Source: Paracamarosporium sp. OC-R06-R3
Lineage: Eukaryota; Ascomycota; Dothideomycetes; Pleosporales; Didymosphaeriaceae
Direction of reading: 5' to 3'
Assembly: GCA_019828545.1 (NCBI GenBank)
Contig: JACVRA010000475.1
Coordinates: forward strand, 1 to 23,096
Length of the DNA stretch: 23,096 nt
How positions within the stretch are numbered: position 1 is the stretch's first letter; each line of letters begins with the position of its first letter. Under the pieces are notes generated by a model. That model was not told the origin of the DNA and searched no databases. It worked only from the letters and a program-made list of their open reading frames with translations. A program made the position numbers and the translations under genes. This document shows positions 1-9,960 of this stretch, in pieces.

Positions 1-451
1 ACGCGTGGCACGAGCTGCCAAGAATCGGTAATGCCGCCAAGTGGGCCGGAAGCCTAGCCACTTGTGTCAGGGTAAGGCTTAATCCTCGATAGTGGAACGC
101 CTGCCTGCAGAGCGCGTTGACCACAATAGCAGGTGTGTGCGTGTCGCTGCTCCCGTGATCAAGAAAGAATTGTTATTTCGCCTCTTCGCGTTCGGAGTTA
201 ATCCTGAGTCTTCGTACCGGAATTAGTCCTTAACTTTCTAACGTTAGTCGATGGTTTCGCCAACCCATTTCGCTACTTGCAGCGTTCGCGGACTGTGGTG
301 CGGTTTTGAGTGGATCCGGATCGGCTTTGTCGCACGGAACAACCGATATCGATATTTACCTGCCTGCAACTCGTGACGCATTCCTCGAATTGGTCCTCAT
401 TCTAAAAACCTCCAGAGTTCGATGGCAAAATATCCTTTCGAATCGGCTTGA
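1..451. other. no supported gene
   Basis: No reading frame here is convincing. A frame starting at a TTG at 306 runs to 596 but has no ATG and overlaps a more protein-like frame (see 452-748). Confidence 0.4.
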
Positions 452-748
452 CAAACTAAGAGATCTCGACATGACCATCGTTCCATTGTCGATAATACCT
501 ACACCCATTGCGAAGCGGAACCGGATACGATGTGGAATTTCCGAGAACAACAAGAAGAGGTTTATTGCCCAAAACCCACACAAGAGAACATGCTAAGGAA
601 ACTCGACAACTTACTTAAAGATATCGAGGTATATTGAGATCCTACGTTGGAACAGATGCAAACATTCTATCAACAGCTCGTGATATTGCGCGAATCCTGG
701 CGGGGAATGGACTCCCGCCTGGGCCTATTGCCCAAATATCTCAATTAA
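452..748 (+). pseudogene. degenerate coding relic, Gag-like composition
   Basis: This frame stays open from the codon after a TGA at 449-451 to a TAA at 746-748, apart from one internal TGA at 635-637. The translation is rich in Glu, Gln, Leu and Lys, with a helical stretch around LEQMQTFYQQLVILRESW and GLLPKYLN at its end. That composition would suit a retrotransposon Gag or another coiled-coil protein, but I recognise no diagnostic motif. The only in-frame ATGs are internal. Short coherent stretches with more stops continue to about 1200, so this may be the best-preserved part of a larger dead element. The overlapping TTG-initiated frame at 306-596 is the alternative. Confidence 0.25.
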
Positions 749-1783
749 GCACCACTCCGAAATTTCGGGACTAGTGGAACTTGATGATGAAGCAATAATG
801 AGACGAGCTCGATGAATTCTCTTGGATTGAGAAAGATCGTCATCATTTCAATGAGAGATTTAGCAATCGTAAGTCTTGTACGATGGGGATGTTCCGAACT
901 CTATGATCACACACAGGTAGTGAGCGAGCGGTTACGTGAAACATTCTCGGTCGAAGCTCGACCAGATGCACATTTTAGTGAGATTTGAAGCATCCTGCAA
1001 GAACGGTATTAGGACATTACGATTTTAAAAGAAACGACAACCCTATAGAACCTGCACAGAGGTTTCTAACGCAGATACAAAAAGAACACTGTCTTACACG
1101 TTGACATATCGAAGCTGAAGCGTTGAGGCCTACTGCTTTTTATGATCCGTTGAACATATTTGGCGTAGAACAACATTTGCCCCCGATTAACTCTATAACC
1201 GTAATCTATATGGGACAAATTTCGTTTTAGATGCTAGGTCACGCGGTGGACTGTCATCTACGTAGGCTCATAGACCAAAACCTATAGTAAAATAGCCTCG
1301 CGCTTCGGAATGATTATAGAAAACACGATCTGGAAAACCAACTTATATTTGAACTATGAGAGCGATATGGTGAATAAGAGGGCTAGAAGATATATGCCAA
1401 ACACACGCGCACCCTGAGTCTAATATGAATATTTTTTCACCTTCAACGCTAGATTGAGTCTTACCGCAGTTCAAGTCTAGACCCTCAGCAGTTCATCATG
1501 CCGCCCCTCACCATATCGAGTCCCCGATGTTTTCGGGTAAACTGATAAAAGCCCTTGCATATGATTCGAAACAAGGTGCAAAAATGCAGGCACCCCAAAA
1601 CAGTAAGACGTTCAACGTGTAGGAAGACAATCATCAATTACTCGAGCTATCTAAGATAATTGCATAGATTTTTCCAGATGCTTGTTCGTTACCTAAGTTA
1701 CGGATTCGATAATCCCAGCGTTTCATAATATCTTGTAGACTTTATCCCCATACTATACTCTACACTTTTTCCGACTACCGTGA
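749..1783. other. AT-rich relic sequence without an intact gene
   Basis: Only short protein-like islands broken by stops are visible, for example around 915-1010 and 1000-1150. No terminal repeats or tRNA-like primer site could be supported. Confidence 0.4.
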
Positions 1784-2239
1784 AACTCTCTCAGACAGTC
1801 CTCTCTTTCGGGATCTTCGCCATTTCCTCCGGTCCCATCAAGCTCTGGCACCGAAGTTGTGTGTTGGATGATGTTGGGCGGCTACACGCGCTCTGGCGAT
1901 ACGGGGCGACGATTACAGTAGCAGGTATCCTTAATAACGACTAAAGTTACTACAGGAGCTCGAGATTTTCTTCTCCGCTTTTTCGGATGGTGTCTCGATT
2001 CTGGCCTTCTTCCTCGCGATAAGGTCGCACAGTTACATGCAGCGTCTGCAGGTCTGGAATTATTATGGCTCTCTCGACAAAAGAGTTTTCTTAGTAGACC
2101 TCTCATTGTTTTGATATTACTGATGCCCGAACCGACTACATATAAAAGCAGATTGATGCACAATGTACTATGGAAACAAGATAATATTCCTGCCGTTAGG
2201 AAGTATTATATAGTGGTGACTACGCTGATAAAGTCTTAA
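1784..2239 (+). pseudogene. unrecognised gene relic interrupted by one in-frame TAG
   Basis: One frame is open from the TGA at 1781-1783 to the TAA at 2237-2239, except for a TAG at 1919-1921 that sits between two CAG codons. The most likely origin of that stop is CAG to TAG, a typical RIP change. Paired ATGs at 1868-1873 could start translation. The 105-codon part after the TAG is clearly protein-like: an aromatic and hydrophobic helix (DFLLRFFGWCLDSGLL), a second helix with GLELLWLSRQ, a hydrophobic run ending LIVLILLMPEP, then TTYKSRLMHNVLW. I do not recognise the family. Because no ATG opens the long part, it is easily missed by ORF callers. An alternative is an exon boundary at the TAG (acagtag as an acceptor) in a spliced gene. 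Confidence 0.35.
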
Positions 2240-2837
2240 CAGCACGTGCCTGCGTACGAGCGATCGCCCCCGTAAAGGGAATAATGTAGAAAGTTAGCTA
2301 ATTGCTAAGTGTAGCGGATACATGATAAGAGGCACCGCATAAATGATAATCCAATACCCCTTCTCGTATAGAGTACAAAGCTTACCTCCTAATCTCAACT
2401 ATGTGCCCCCGCTCTTACACGGGAAATTCATTACGTGCCGTCTATATCAGTCTATAGTAGGTGTCTAGTTTAAACGCTACCTCGGTCGTTCCAGTTCTCA
2501 AAGCATCTTGTGGAGATTAAAGTTCTAAATACATAGGTAAGCCATCAATGCTTACTAGAGAGTGATGATCCTGCACAAAATTATTGTTGAGATTTTAAAC
2601 CTAGTAAGCCTGACTGTATCTTTCTTCATCAGTAAGCTTAATGTAGGGGCAAGTAAATGTGCACAGCTGGCGATGACAGGTTTGCTTATTATTCCTACTC
2701 GTCAAAGAGCTTCTAGCATACAGTATTAATTATAGGCTTTGTGCTGTACCGTAGATACACACGTTTCGTACCTGGCGTTAGTCTCACACAGCAACACATC
2801 TATAGTAACAGATATTATAAAGAGAAAACACAAGACA
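2240..2837. other. no supported gene
   Basis: I see no coherent frame, repeat or RNA gene here. TATTATAAAG at about 2812-2821 is a possible TATA-like element upstream of the ORF at 2838. Confidence 0.4.
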
Positions 2838-3233
2838 ATGTTTAAAGGAAGGATTGGGGGGACTAAAAAAATATTAAAGCACTCAGATAATGGTCTAGAA
2901 TCATGCAAGTTTCGATTGCTCCAAACAAGCGCTACGGGTGCTCCTCCTGTTGCCACGGAAACTACAACTTTCTCTGTCTCTCAAAGGTTACCATCCGCAA
3001 TCGAGACGCAAAACAAATTCTGTGTAACTGAGGACGACATACAGCGCGAATTACTCAAGGCCATGTCACCAGATCCACCAGTCACTTCGAGAAACTCTAC
3101 GACGAACATTGCGAGGCCAAAAAAAGTCCCAAGCAGGGGACGGAAGACAAGGCCACATCTAGTTAAGGAGAAGCTGAGGAAGCGGCATAAAACGAGGCAT
3201 TTACGCAGATTCCCTCATAATATACCACACTAA
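2838..3233 (+). CDS. hypothetical small basic protein (131 aa)
   Basis: The first ATG (2838-2840, context ACAATG) opens 131 codons ending at a TAA. The frame extends upstream to a TTG at 2739, but the ATG is preferred. The N-terminal half is Ser/Thr-rich and probably unstructured. A short acidic helix (EDDIQRELLKAM) follows near the middle. The last 40 residues or so are strongly basic, with RPKKVPSRGRKTRPH and KEKLRKRHKTRHLRR, which would act as a nuclear localisation or nucleic-acid-binding tail. No family is recognised, and no intron is needed. It lies alone in AT-rich, relic-filled DNA, so it may be an orphan gene, the remains of a longer gene, or a chance ORF. Its unbroken state among heavily decayed neighbours is the main argument for it. 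Confidence 0.4.
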   Translation: MFKGRIGGTKKILKHSDNGLESCKFRLLQTSATGAPPVATETTTFSVSQRLPSAIETQNKFCVTEDDIQRELLKAMSPDPPVTSRNSTTNIARPKKVPSRGRKTRPHLVKEKLRKRHKTRHLRRFPHNIPH

Positions 3234-3995
3234 CAAGAACTTTAATTCTATAGAACTACATGTATGGAGACACCTTTTACCCTTCACACCTCGTAAAGCT
3301 TGTGTCTTGACTGATTAGTCAGATGCTACATAGGACTCGAATAGGCACACTCATCTCTTCTACTGTGGGAAGGAGGAAAGATCTAAATAACACCCAAGAC
3401 AGCTCGTTCTAGAAGTATAAGATGATCTATAAGGATGCGTGGTTGTTTTGATTGCGTTACATAGATGGGAGTTCGGATGACCTGCGCATAGTCCGCTGAG
3501 TTTAATATGTGGAATTTCAAACATTAGGTAACCCTGGAACTGGCTTACACCGCAATTCTACTCGCGATCGTAGTGCATCGTATCGCAAGTCTGATAACCT
3601 ACGCCGCCATGCCAATCATAAAATAGTTCCTGAATGATAGACTATGCGTCCATCACTGTGTTTCAGATAATGTACTATTAGAGTGGACCAAGTCGTAGTG
3701 ACTTAAAACGCAATGATTACAATCTGGATTTCACAGTAAGTCGTAGTGTACTGTTACTTAAAGTACAAAACAAAGGCTGGGACGCTAAAGAAGGCTTTGA
3801 GATATTGACAAAAGGGCAACCTTAGGCTTAGCTACAACACATAACTACAACCAATCCACAATCATCACAATTTCAAAGTGAACCATCCATATCCATCATA
3901 AATCTGACACCTTGGCAGATTTGTAGGTTCGCTTTTTGCGAAGCGTCACAGCATACGCTGCTTGACTTTCACATGTCTGTAATCCTGGCAAGTAT
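3234..3995. other. gene-poor stretch with a zinc-finger-like fragment
   Basis: The only protein-like island is a 36-codon frame at 3527-3637 (+) ending in YRKSDNLRRHANHK. This resembles the second half of a C2H2 zinc finger (R-x-D-N-L-R-R-H-x3-H), but no cysteine pair precedes it. Confidence 0.3.
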
Positions 3996-4204
3996 GAAAT
4001 ATTCGACTGCCACCTTACCTGTTGAGCCATGACTCCTCACTATTCTCAAGAAACCAAACTTTTGCAATGACTCCCAGGGTTCTGCTCGTCAACAGTCGTT
4101 GTCTCCTATAACCTCAACAGCTTAGTAAAGGTACAGCATTCAGTGCGCAGCTCTGCTGTGGTACCGACTCACTAGGGTCCCACGCTGAGCCAACACCAAC
4201 TCGA
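3996..4204 (+). repeat. dispersed repeat, copy 1
   Basis: This segment matches 14361-14562 in the same orientation over almost its whole length. Shared blocks include catgactcctcactattct, aacagcttagtaaaggtaca, cagtgcgcagctctgctgtg and caacaccaactcga. Relative to copy 2 it carries short insertions (about 7 and 18 nt). Most substitutions are C/T or G/A transitions, as expected after RIP. It carries no open frame. Confidence 0.75.
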
Positions 4205-5738
4205 ACACTTCTCACATCTAACGACTCTTGCACATGTAGAGAACGGTCTTGACCTATTCAACCAGCCCAGACATCATACCTTGGCTTTCCACAATGAGCT
4301 TTAGAGGTTAAACCTGCCACCTTGACTGGAAGATGACCTGTGCTTTGTGCAGTCACGTGTGAAGAATCGGTCGCTCTTCACGACGCCGGCCCAATCATTC
4401 TCTCCCCATATTAATCAATCATCAACAATCTGAATGGTCGCGAGCTTGACAGGGCCACCGTCAATCGTATAAAGTAAAGATCTCGGTTTCCCTTAGAATA
4501 GGTACAGTTAGAGAATGAATATTTGGATCAATCTTAACTGAATTTTAGACATGATGTTGTGAAAATAATAATCTGGGTCAGCAGAACGTGCCCAGGCGGG
4601 CTACCTTTATAGATTAACGTTACAGGATGTAAGCAATAACGGGCCATTCCGGTCAAGGTATTAAGTTGCTAAGTAAGCATCGGAAGTACTACGGACCACG
4701 GCGACTAGGCCTAATCTGCTTGCCACAACGCTGCCATGATAAGTCATCAAATGCTCAGACTTTAAGGACTGTCTCGACGACGTTATTCGATGTACCCAAG
4801 GGTCGTTAGCTTGTCAGATGTAATTTGAGCAGCGTGTGCTGTCATACTTCATAAAAAGCTGAGATACATAATACGCAAGAACGTAGCCACGCGCATGTAT
4901 TTTTTATATGCAAAGTATTTTCTCTACACAGCAAGTGCTACAGGGCGCTACTAATAGTAACAATTCGATTATTGTAATAATTACAGTAAACTGTGAAGAC
5001 TTGAAGCTAACTGAGCGAGGCATGGTCGAGGTCTGGCCGGCATCATTTGTTAATATCTTACTTATTTCCCACACCGGGAGTTTTCCTGATCTACGGGATA
5101 AATCTTATCTTGACTGTGCAAGGTATCCTAGCTTACCTTCCCCAATAAATAAGCAGCCGTGAGCTTCATCGAACCTTGGTGTCCGAAAGCTCTGAATGAT
5201 AAAGTTGTCTCCAAAAGTGTATCAAGTCATTCGGCCCGATCACCTATCCGTTTTGTAGTATTAACAGCCTCTATTACGAAACCAGTATACATTGCTAGGT
5301 TCGGAGTTGACGTGTGACGCTTCTGAAACAGTCCAAAGTTATCCATGGTATTTCTAAATTAGCGGTACACTTGGGTACCGCACATCTCTTTGTGAACCGT
5401 TTCCAGCATCTAAAGAACGGCGCGGATGGGAAGACCTTGTTCAAAGAAGATCCCTACTAGACGTGGTACTGTACGTTGCCATTGTCTTTAGTATATTTAG
5501 CCTCGGCTCGAACACACTTGATCATCCCTCACTATGTGGCTCTTTGATACTATAAGAGATGCACCCTGCTCGACAGCAATTTGGGGGGAATTTACGGAGT
5601 TTACCACGCTTGATACTAACAAACTAATCCATCAATACCCCCTGTTCTCGCTAAGGCGTTATATATCTTTCCAGTCCCGGGAAATGTATGATCCTAGCGA
5701 GTTACACCGGGGTCACAAGCTTTGATTCGTGCTCTTTG
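4205..5738. other. no supported gene
   Basis: Two short ATG-initiated frames (4908-5162, 84 codons; 5534-5725, 63 codons) have no recognisable motif and no flanking gene signals. I do not call them. The right part is the 3' flank of the forkhead gene. Confidence 0.4.
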
Positions 5739-7139
5739 TTACCACTTCTGTTGCGTTGCTCGCTTGCGCTTTGGGCGGTAGCGAGCCGTGGGTTTGACGC
5801 CATTCGCGAGCGCTTCCCGTGTGAGACGCCACATACTTACCTTCAAAGCTTCTCCACCAGATTGTTCGACCTTCTCGAATGCCTATTGATGTCGTTATTC
5901 ATGAACGTGGGAGTATAAACCGGCGGGAGACGCTTCAAACACGTACACTATTGGCTGAGAGATCGTACCGGATGCTGCACTTCCAGCCGGTACTATGCTT
6001 TCCAGCTACCTTGTCCGTATGCTTTTGAAACCATTTGTAGAGGTCACTTAGAGACATAGTGTTTTCAGGCGCTTGCCTAAGTGCCTTCAGAATCAGTTGA
6101 TGATATGGTCGATGTTTGTCAGATATTTGATCATCACTAAACGGTAACAAAGAGCTTTTGTTGGGTGTTGACGGTTGTGATACATCCAAACGGTACGGAA
6201 AGTTGTGATCTGGGTGAATTTCCGCCATAGGGCGAAGATATCCAATGGACCTAGCGTCGAGTGGCATGAAGTTGTTGTTTCGGCTCTGCAAGGGTACCAT
6301 TTCTTCTCCAAGGTTCTGAACGTCGATACACGGCAGGCACCTCGCGATGTGAATTCCACAAGAGGAATCTAGGCCGAGGTTTATCTGTTGCTGGTTGGAA
6401 GTCACCCGTTCTAAGCTGATGTGTGGCCACGTCGGTTGCTCCGAATCTACCTGTGAGAAGACGTAGCTGGGGCTGACGTTGCTCTGCGCTGGCAGCGCAC
6501 AAACACATGTCTGCTGGGAAGCTTCGAGGTATAATGGTGATGACACAGCACTAACCTCGGGAGGGGGAAAGAGTTCTGTGGCTTGCTAGTAACCAGAGTG
6601 TGCGATTCTTGCACGGGCGATGACAGAAAATTGCAGGCAGATTGAAACCAATCGCATTTGGGTGCCGAGCAGAGGCCATTGAAGAATTTGTTCATTGTGT
6701 ATAGATGCTGATCTTTCCATAGAAGTTCATAATCGCGACGCGAGTCGGTTTGGTATTCGAGTTCGAACCCAGCTAGTGCGGTGGAGGTATTCTGTGCGCT
6801 TTGAGAGTCTGCTATTATTCCGTTGCTCATCAAGAAATCCGATTCTTTATCGATTGGTGATTTTAATGGTTGGTTCGGTTGCTGTAAACTGTAGGAGGTC
6901 GCGTCTCTAAATAAAAAAGGTGAGAGACTGGTTGCGCCTGTGCCAACGCATAGGTCTCCTTCATAACAAAGGCTTGTAAGGATGTTTGCTGCTGTTGCAT
7001 TCGGGAAACCCTCACGTGAGGTCTGGGTCTGCGTTCCAGTGAACTTCTTGAGTGTGTTATCGCTCATGAATGCTTCTGTGCTTGCTGTGTTCTGTCGAGC
7101 TTGTTGATTGTCATTAGTCGCACCAGTTACCAAGTACAT
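5739..7139 (-). CDS. forkhead (winged-helix) transcription factor, spliced, about 415 aa
   Basis: A minus-strand gene with its ATG at 7139-7137. Proposed exons are 7139-6556, 6466-5947 and 5882-5739 (stop TAA). Intron 2 (5946-5883, 64 nt) has a GTACGT donor and an AATAG acceptor. Removing it restores the forkhead fold: exon 2 ends at LSANS and exon 3 continues AFEKVEQSGGEALK, then MWRLTREALANG and a basic tail RYRPKRKR. The forkhead domain is residues 315-405 or so: PYHQLILKAL, LSDLYKWFQKH, GWKCSIRYDLS, WRLT. Intron 1 (GTTAGT donor at 6555, acceptor near 6467) keeps the frame but is the least certain boundary, because other acceptors in 6451-6580 are possible. The N-terminal 300 residues are Ser/Thr/Gln-rich and low complexity, as in regulatory regions. 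It should act in the nucleus. The recognition helix is atypical (see findings), so it may be divergent or starting to decay. Confidence 0.75.
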
Positions 7140-7829
7140 TACATATTTATGTGTCCTTGAATCCTATTCTAGCGATATCATTAAGAGATTCAAAATACAG
7201 CTAGATTGAACAAAGCACAAAGCGCTGGTGCTCCTGCCGTTTGTATACGTAATCGTAGATAACTACCACCAGGGTGACAAAATAAGCTAAACATTCTTGG
7301 CATCATCCCACCCAAAAAGGTTCAATCTATCTTTCACCCACTGTTTCTCACCCACTATGTACAATAACTAGACTTTGCGGGTTCGCTTACCGTAAGCATC
7401 GTCATCACTTAACCCACGCGTACAACCCTTCGCTACCGGCAAGATTTACATAAGCCAAATTAACTAGCCTAGATATCAGCTTTTACGTGGTGAGACCGCG
7501 GCACATGTTCTTAGACTTCCGAACTCCAATGTGGTCTATGCATCTTAAGTGGTCACTACATGAATTATCGTAGAGTCTTGCAGTTTCCATCTGCGTCAAG
7601 CACTAATAATTACCTGTGTATTGTTCTGGAGACTCATTCTTACGCCCCTTACTTAGTTTTAGTTGCACCCTTGCTCAAACTGGAAATGCAAAACTCTACG
7701 GTAACGTCCATCTCGGTATCACGAGCCACCCTACGACGCTAACTGCATCTCTGGTTGCACCCCATCCGTCCATCCTAGCCTTCCAGGATGCAGAAAATAA
7801 TCTTACCTATAGATTGTTTAGCCATATGA
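7140..7829. other. upstream region of the forkhead gene
   Basis: Intergenic sequence containing the presumed promoter of the minus-strand forkhead gene. A GTG-initiated frame at 7616-7885 (+) is open for 89 codons but lacks any known motif, so I do not call it. Confidence 0.35.
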
Positions 7830-8021
7830 ATCGATGCTTGGTGTATATCCTACTATCCATATTCTCGAAGAGGTCTCTCGCATAATCCCAGTTTGTCAGA
7901 CGGATTGGTCATTCCCATTGACCGAGAGAAGTTAAACGATACCTTCGACCGCCAGAATCTCGTTTTTCGCCATGCACGACCAATTTTGCAAGCGCTAGTC
8001 ATGTATAACATTCCTGCCTAG
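7830..8021 (+). pseudogene. short coding relic, unrecognised
   Basis: This 63-codon frame is open between a TGA (7827-7829) and a TAG (8019-8021). It reads like real protein, with IPIDREKLNDTFDRQNLVF followed by HARPILQALVMYNIPA. It has no early ATG. It may be a fragment of the same ancient gene as the overlapping frame at 7616-7885, joined by a lost frameshift or intron. No family is recognised. Confidence 0.25.
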
Positions 8022-8690
8022 ATACGTTCAGCTGATCGAGGAGAATATGATGAGTGTGTAAGTGTTCAACACTACCAGCGCTAAAAGGAAGACATCGGAT
8101 AATTCATCTTAAATAGACGAGATCCCGGACGCCTGGACCAAGACTCCCTTTGCACAGTAGAACACTGCTCTCTCAATACAACGCTTGCTGATATGTAGGA
8201 AGAACTCATTTCAATAGTTCCCCTCTCCACATAAACATTGAATATAGTAGCAATACTTAATTTACTAAAGGGTTCCTAATTCAGAATCATAGCACAATTT
8301 GTTCTCTCTGCCATAATTCTAGTTAGTCTACTCACTTGAGGAGAGCTGCTTATCTCTTGTCGGAGACCGCGCTCCTGTGGACGTAAAGCGCGCCGCTTTT
8401 GTCTTAGTCACCAGGTAAATGAGTTCATCACGTTATATGAGAAGTAAGCGTTAGCCATCTATAGGTCATGATATAACGCGATCGAGTAAGCCTGATTATT
8501 GTATTATGTAATACTTGATGGCTTATAGTGTTCCTAGTGCTGATAGTATTTAAAACGTAACAAATTGGATATTCATATATAGCAATTCGCAGTATACTGG
8601 AGTTATCCTTATAGTCTTTGCAAATTTACTATAAAACATTCTAAAGTAAGTACTTGAGAAGGTTCTCTAAATAGGCTAATAGAAGTGTAG
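8022..8690. other. no supported gene; possible 5' part of the next gene
   Basis: AT-rich. The right edge carries gtgtag (acceptor-like, ending 8690), a possible branch site ggctaat at about 8674-8680, and GTAAGT at 8646. A 45-nt intron feeding the gene at 8691 is therefore possible, but the stretch before it has no in-frame ATG. Confidence 0.35.
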
Positions 8691-9960
8691 ACTACATCTG
8701 AAGCCGATATCGATGCCCAGTGGAGATTGTTAAAAATATTCCACAAATTTACTAGGCTTTGTAATGCTATTAAGAAAAGTGAGGATGAATTGTTAGGACA
8801 TGCAAGAACCCATCTACCACATCTCTTAAAGGTGACACGCGGGGAACATTGGAAATATTTGTGGCATTGTGTATTAATGCATGATGAGCATGGACAGACC
8901 CAATTTCTCAGTTTGATTGAACCTGAACAAGCGGCGGAATTGCTGCTCAAATTAGACCCTCATAGACGCTACATTTGGCTTTTCAACCTAGATCAGGACA
9001 AGAGAGAGCAGATATTAAGGAACATTGAAAAGCCGGAAGTAGAAAGAGTCAACAAGGAAATCTTGTTATTTCAGAAACTCGAACCATGGGAGGAGTCAAC
9101 AGAGTATAATAAATGGCTCTGCACTGAAAGACGTCGTGAGGAAGCAGCGCGGAGCGCAAAACAAGCAGAAAGACTCAACAGGATGCACGAACCTGCTATC
9201 ACGACTATGAGAGAAGTGAGTTGCGTTTCGTTTTGGGCGTTCTACAATTTGTACCAGACTAACATTTATGTAGGTCGGATGGGCTAAACCTGAAGCCGTT
9301 CCCAATGCCAAGCGGAAACGATTCGAAGATCCAGAGTGGTGGGAACCATATGAAACGTTTACTACGCTATGTGGTGCCAATAAGAGAAGCAAACAAAAGA
9401 TGTTACAATATACAAAAAAGTTCCTATCAGATCTTTTGGAGGCGGCGGATCAGTATCATCAGAAACGTTTTTGGTATAATGTTTATCAGGAACTTTTGTG
9501 GGATAATGTTTCACAATATGACTCGTATGGAGAAACCCAATTTCTTGGTTTAATCAAACCTGAACGAGCGGCTGAATTGCTGCTTGAATTAGGATCTTAC
9601 AGACGTTACGTTTGGCTTCTCAGCCTAGACCAGAATAAGAGAAAGCTAATACTAAAGACACTTGAAATGCCAGAAGCAAAGAAGATTAGGAGGGAGGTCC
9701 AAAAATACCAGGAGCCCCAATTGTGGAAGACGCCACTAGAGGATGGTGAATGGATATGGGATGAAGAACTTCGTAGGAAAGTAAAGTGGAGCGTCAAAAC
9801 TTGCGCAGAATGCGAGGCCGACTATCAGACCTGGGACAAGATCGTCCAAGACGAATGCAAAAACAAACACATGAATTCCAAATGCGGGACTGAATGCCAG
9901 TTGAAAACTCTCCATCATTCCTGCTGGGAGTCATTAAACATTGGCTATATGAATGAATAG
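8691..9960 (+). CDS. unrecognised gene with internal tandem domain duplication, spliced
   Basis: The two exons are 8691(?)-9215 and 9274-9960 (stop TAG). The intron at 9216-9273 (58 nt) is strong: GTGAGT donor, actaac branch site, tatgtag acceptor. It joins two open frames in phase 0. Each half holds a related unit. Unit A has GQTQFLSLIEPEQAAELLLK, then RRYIWLFNLDQDKREQIL. Unit B has GETQFLGLIKPERAAELLLE, then RRYVWLLSLDQNKRKLIL. The unit is predicted mainly helical and is rich in Glu, Lys, Arg and Trp, with no signal peptide or membrane segment visible. The exon 2 start adds a basic and acidic linker (AKRKRFEDPEWWEPYETF). The 5' end is unresolved: the first frame opens after a TAG at 8688-8690 and its first ATG is only at about 8878, so an upstream exon is missing or lost. 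Function unknown. The intact frames suggest a functional or recently functional orphan gene. Confidence 0.65.

Noticed and set aside
5831..5840. GTAAGTATGT as an intron donor in the forkhead gene
   Set aside because: It looks like an ideal donor, but reading through it in frame gives MWRLTREALANG, the conserved end of the forkhead domain, so it is coding.
5688..5918. 76-codon plus-strand ORF (GTG/ATG)
   Set aside because: It lies antisense to the last exon and intron 2 of the forkhead gene, which has a recognisable domain; it has no motif itself.
6761..6770. gttcgaaccc, resembling a tRNA B box
   Set aside because: It lies in exon 1 of the forkhead gene, and no A box, acceptor stem or cloverleaf could be built around it.
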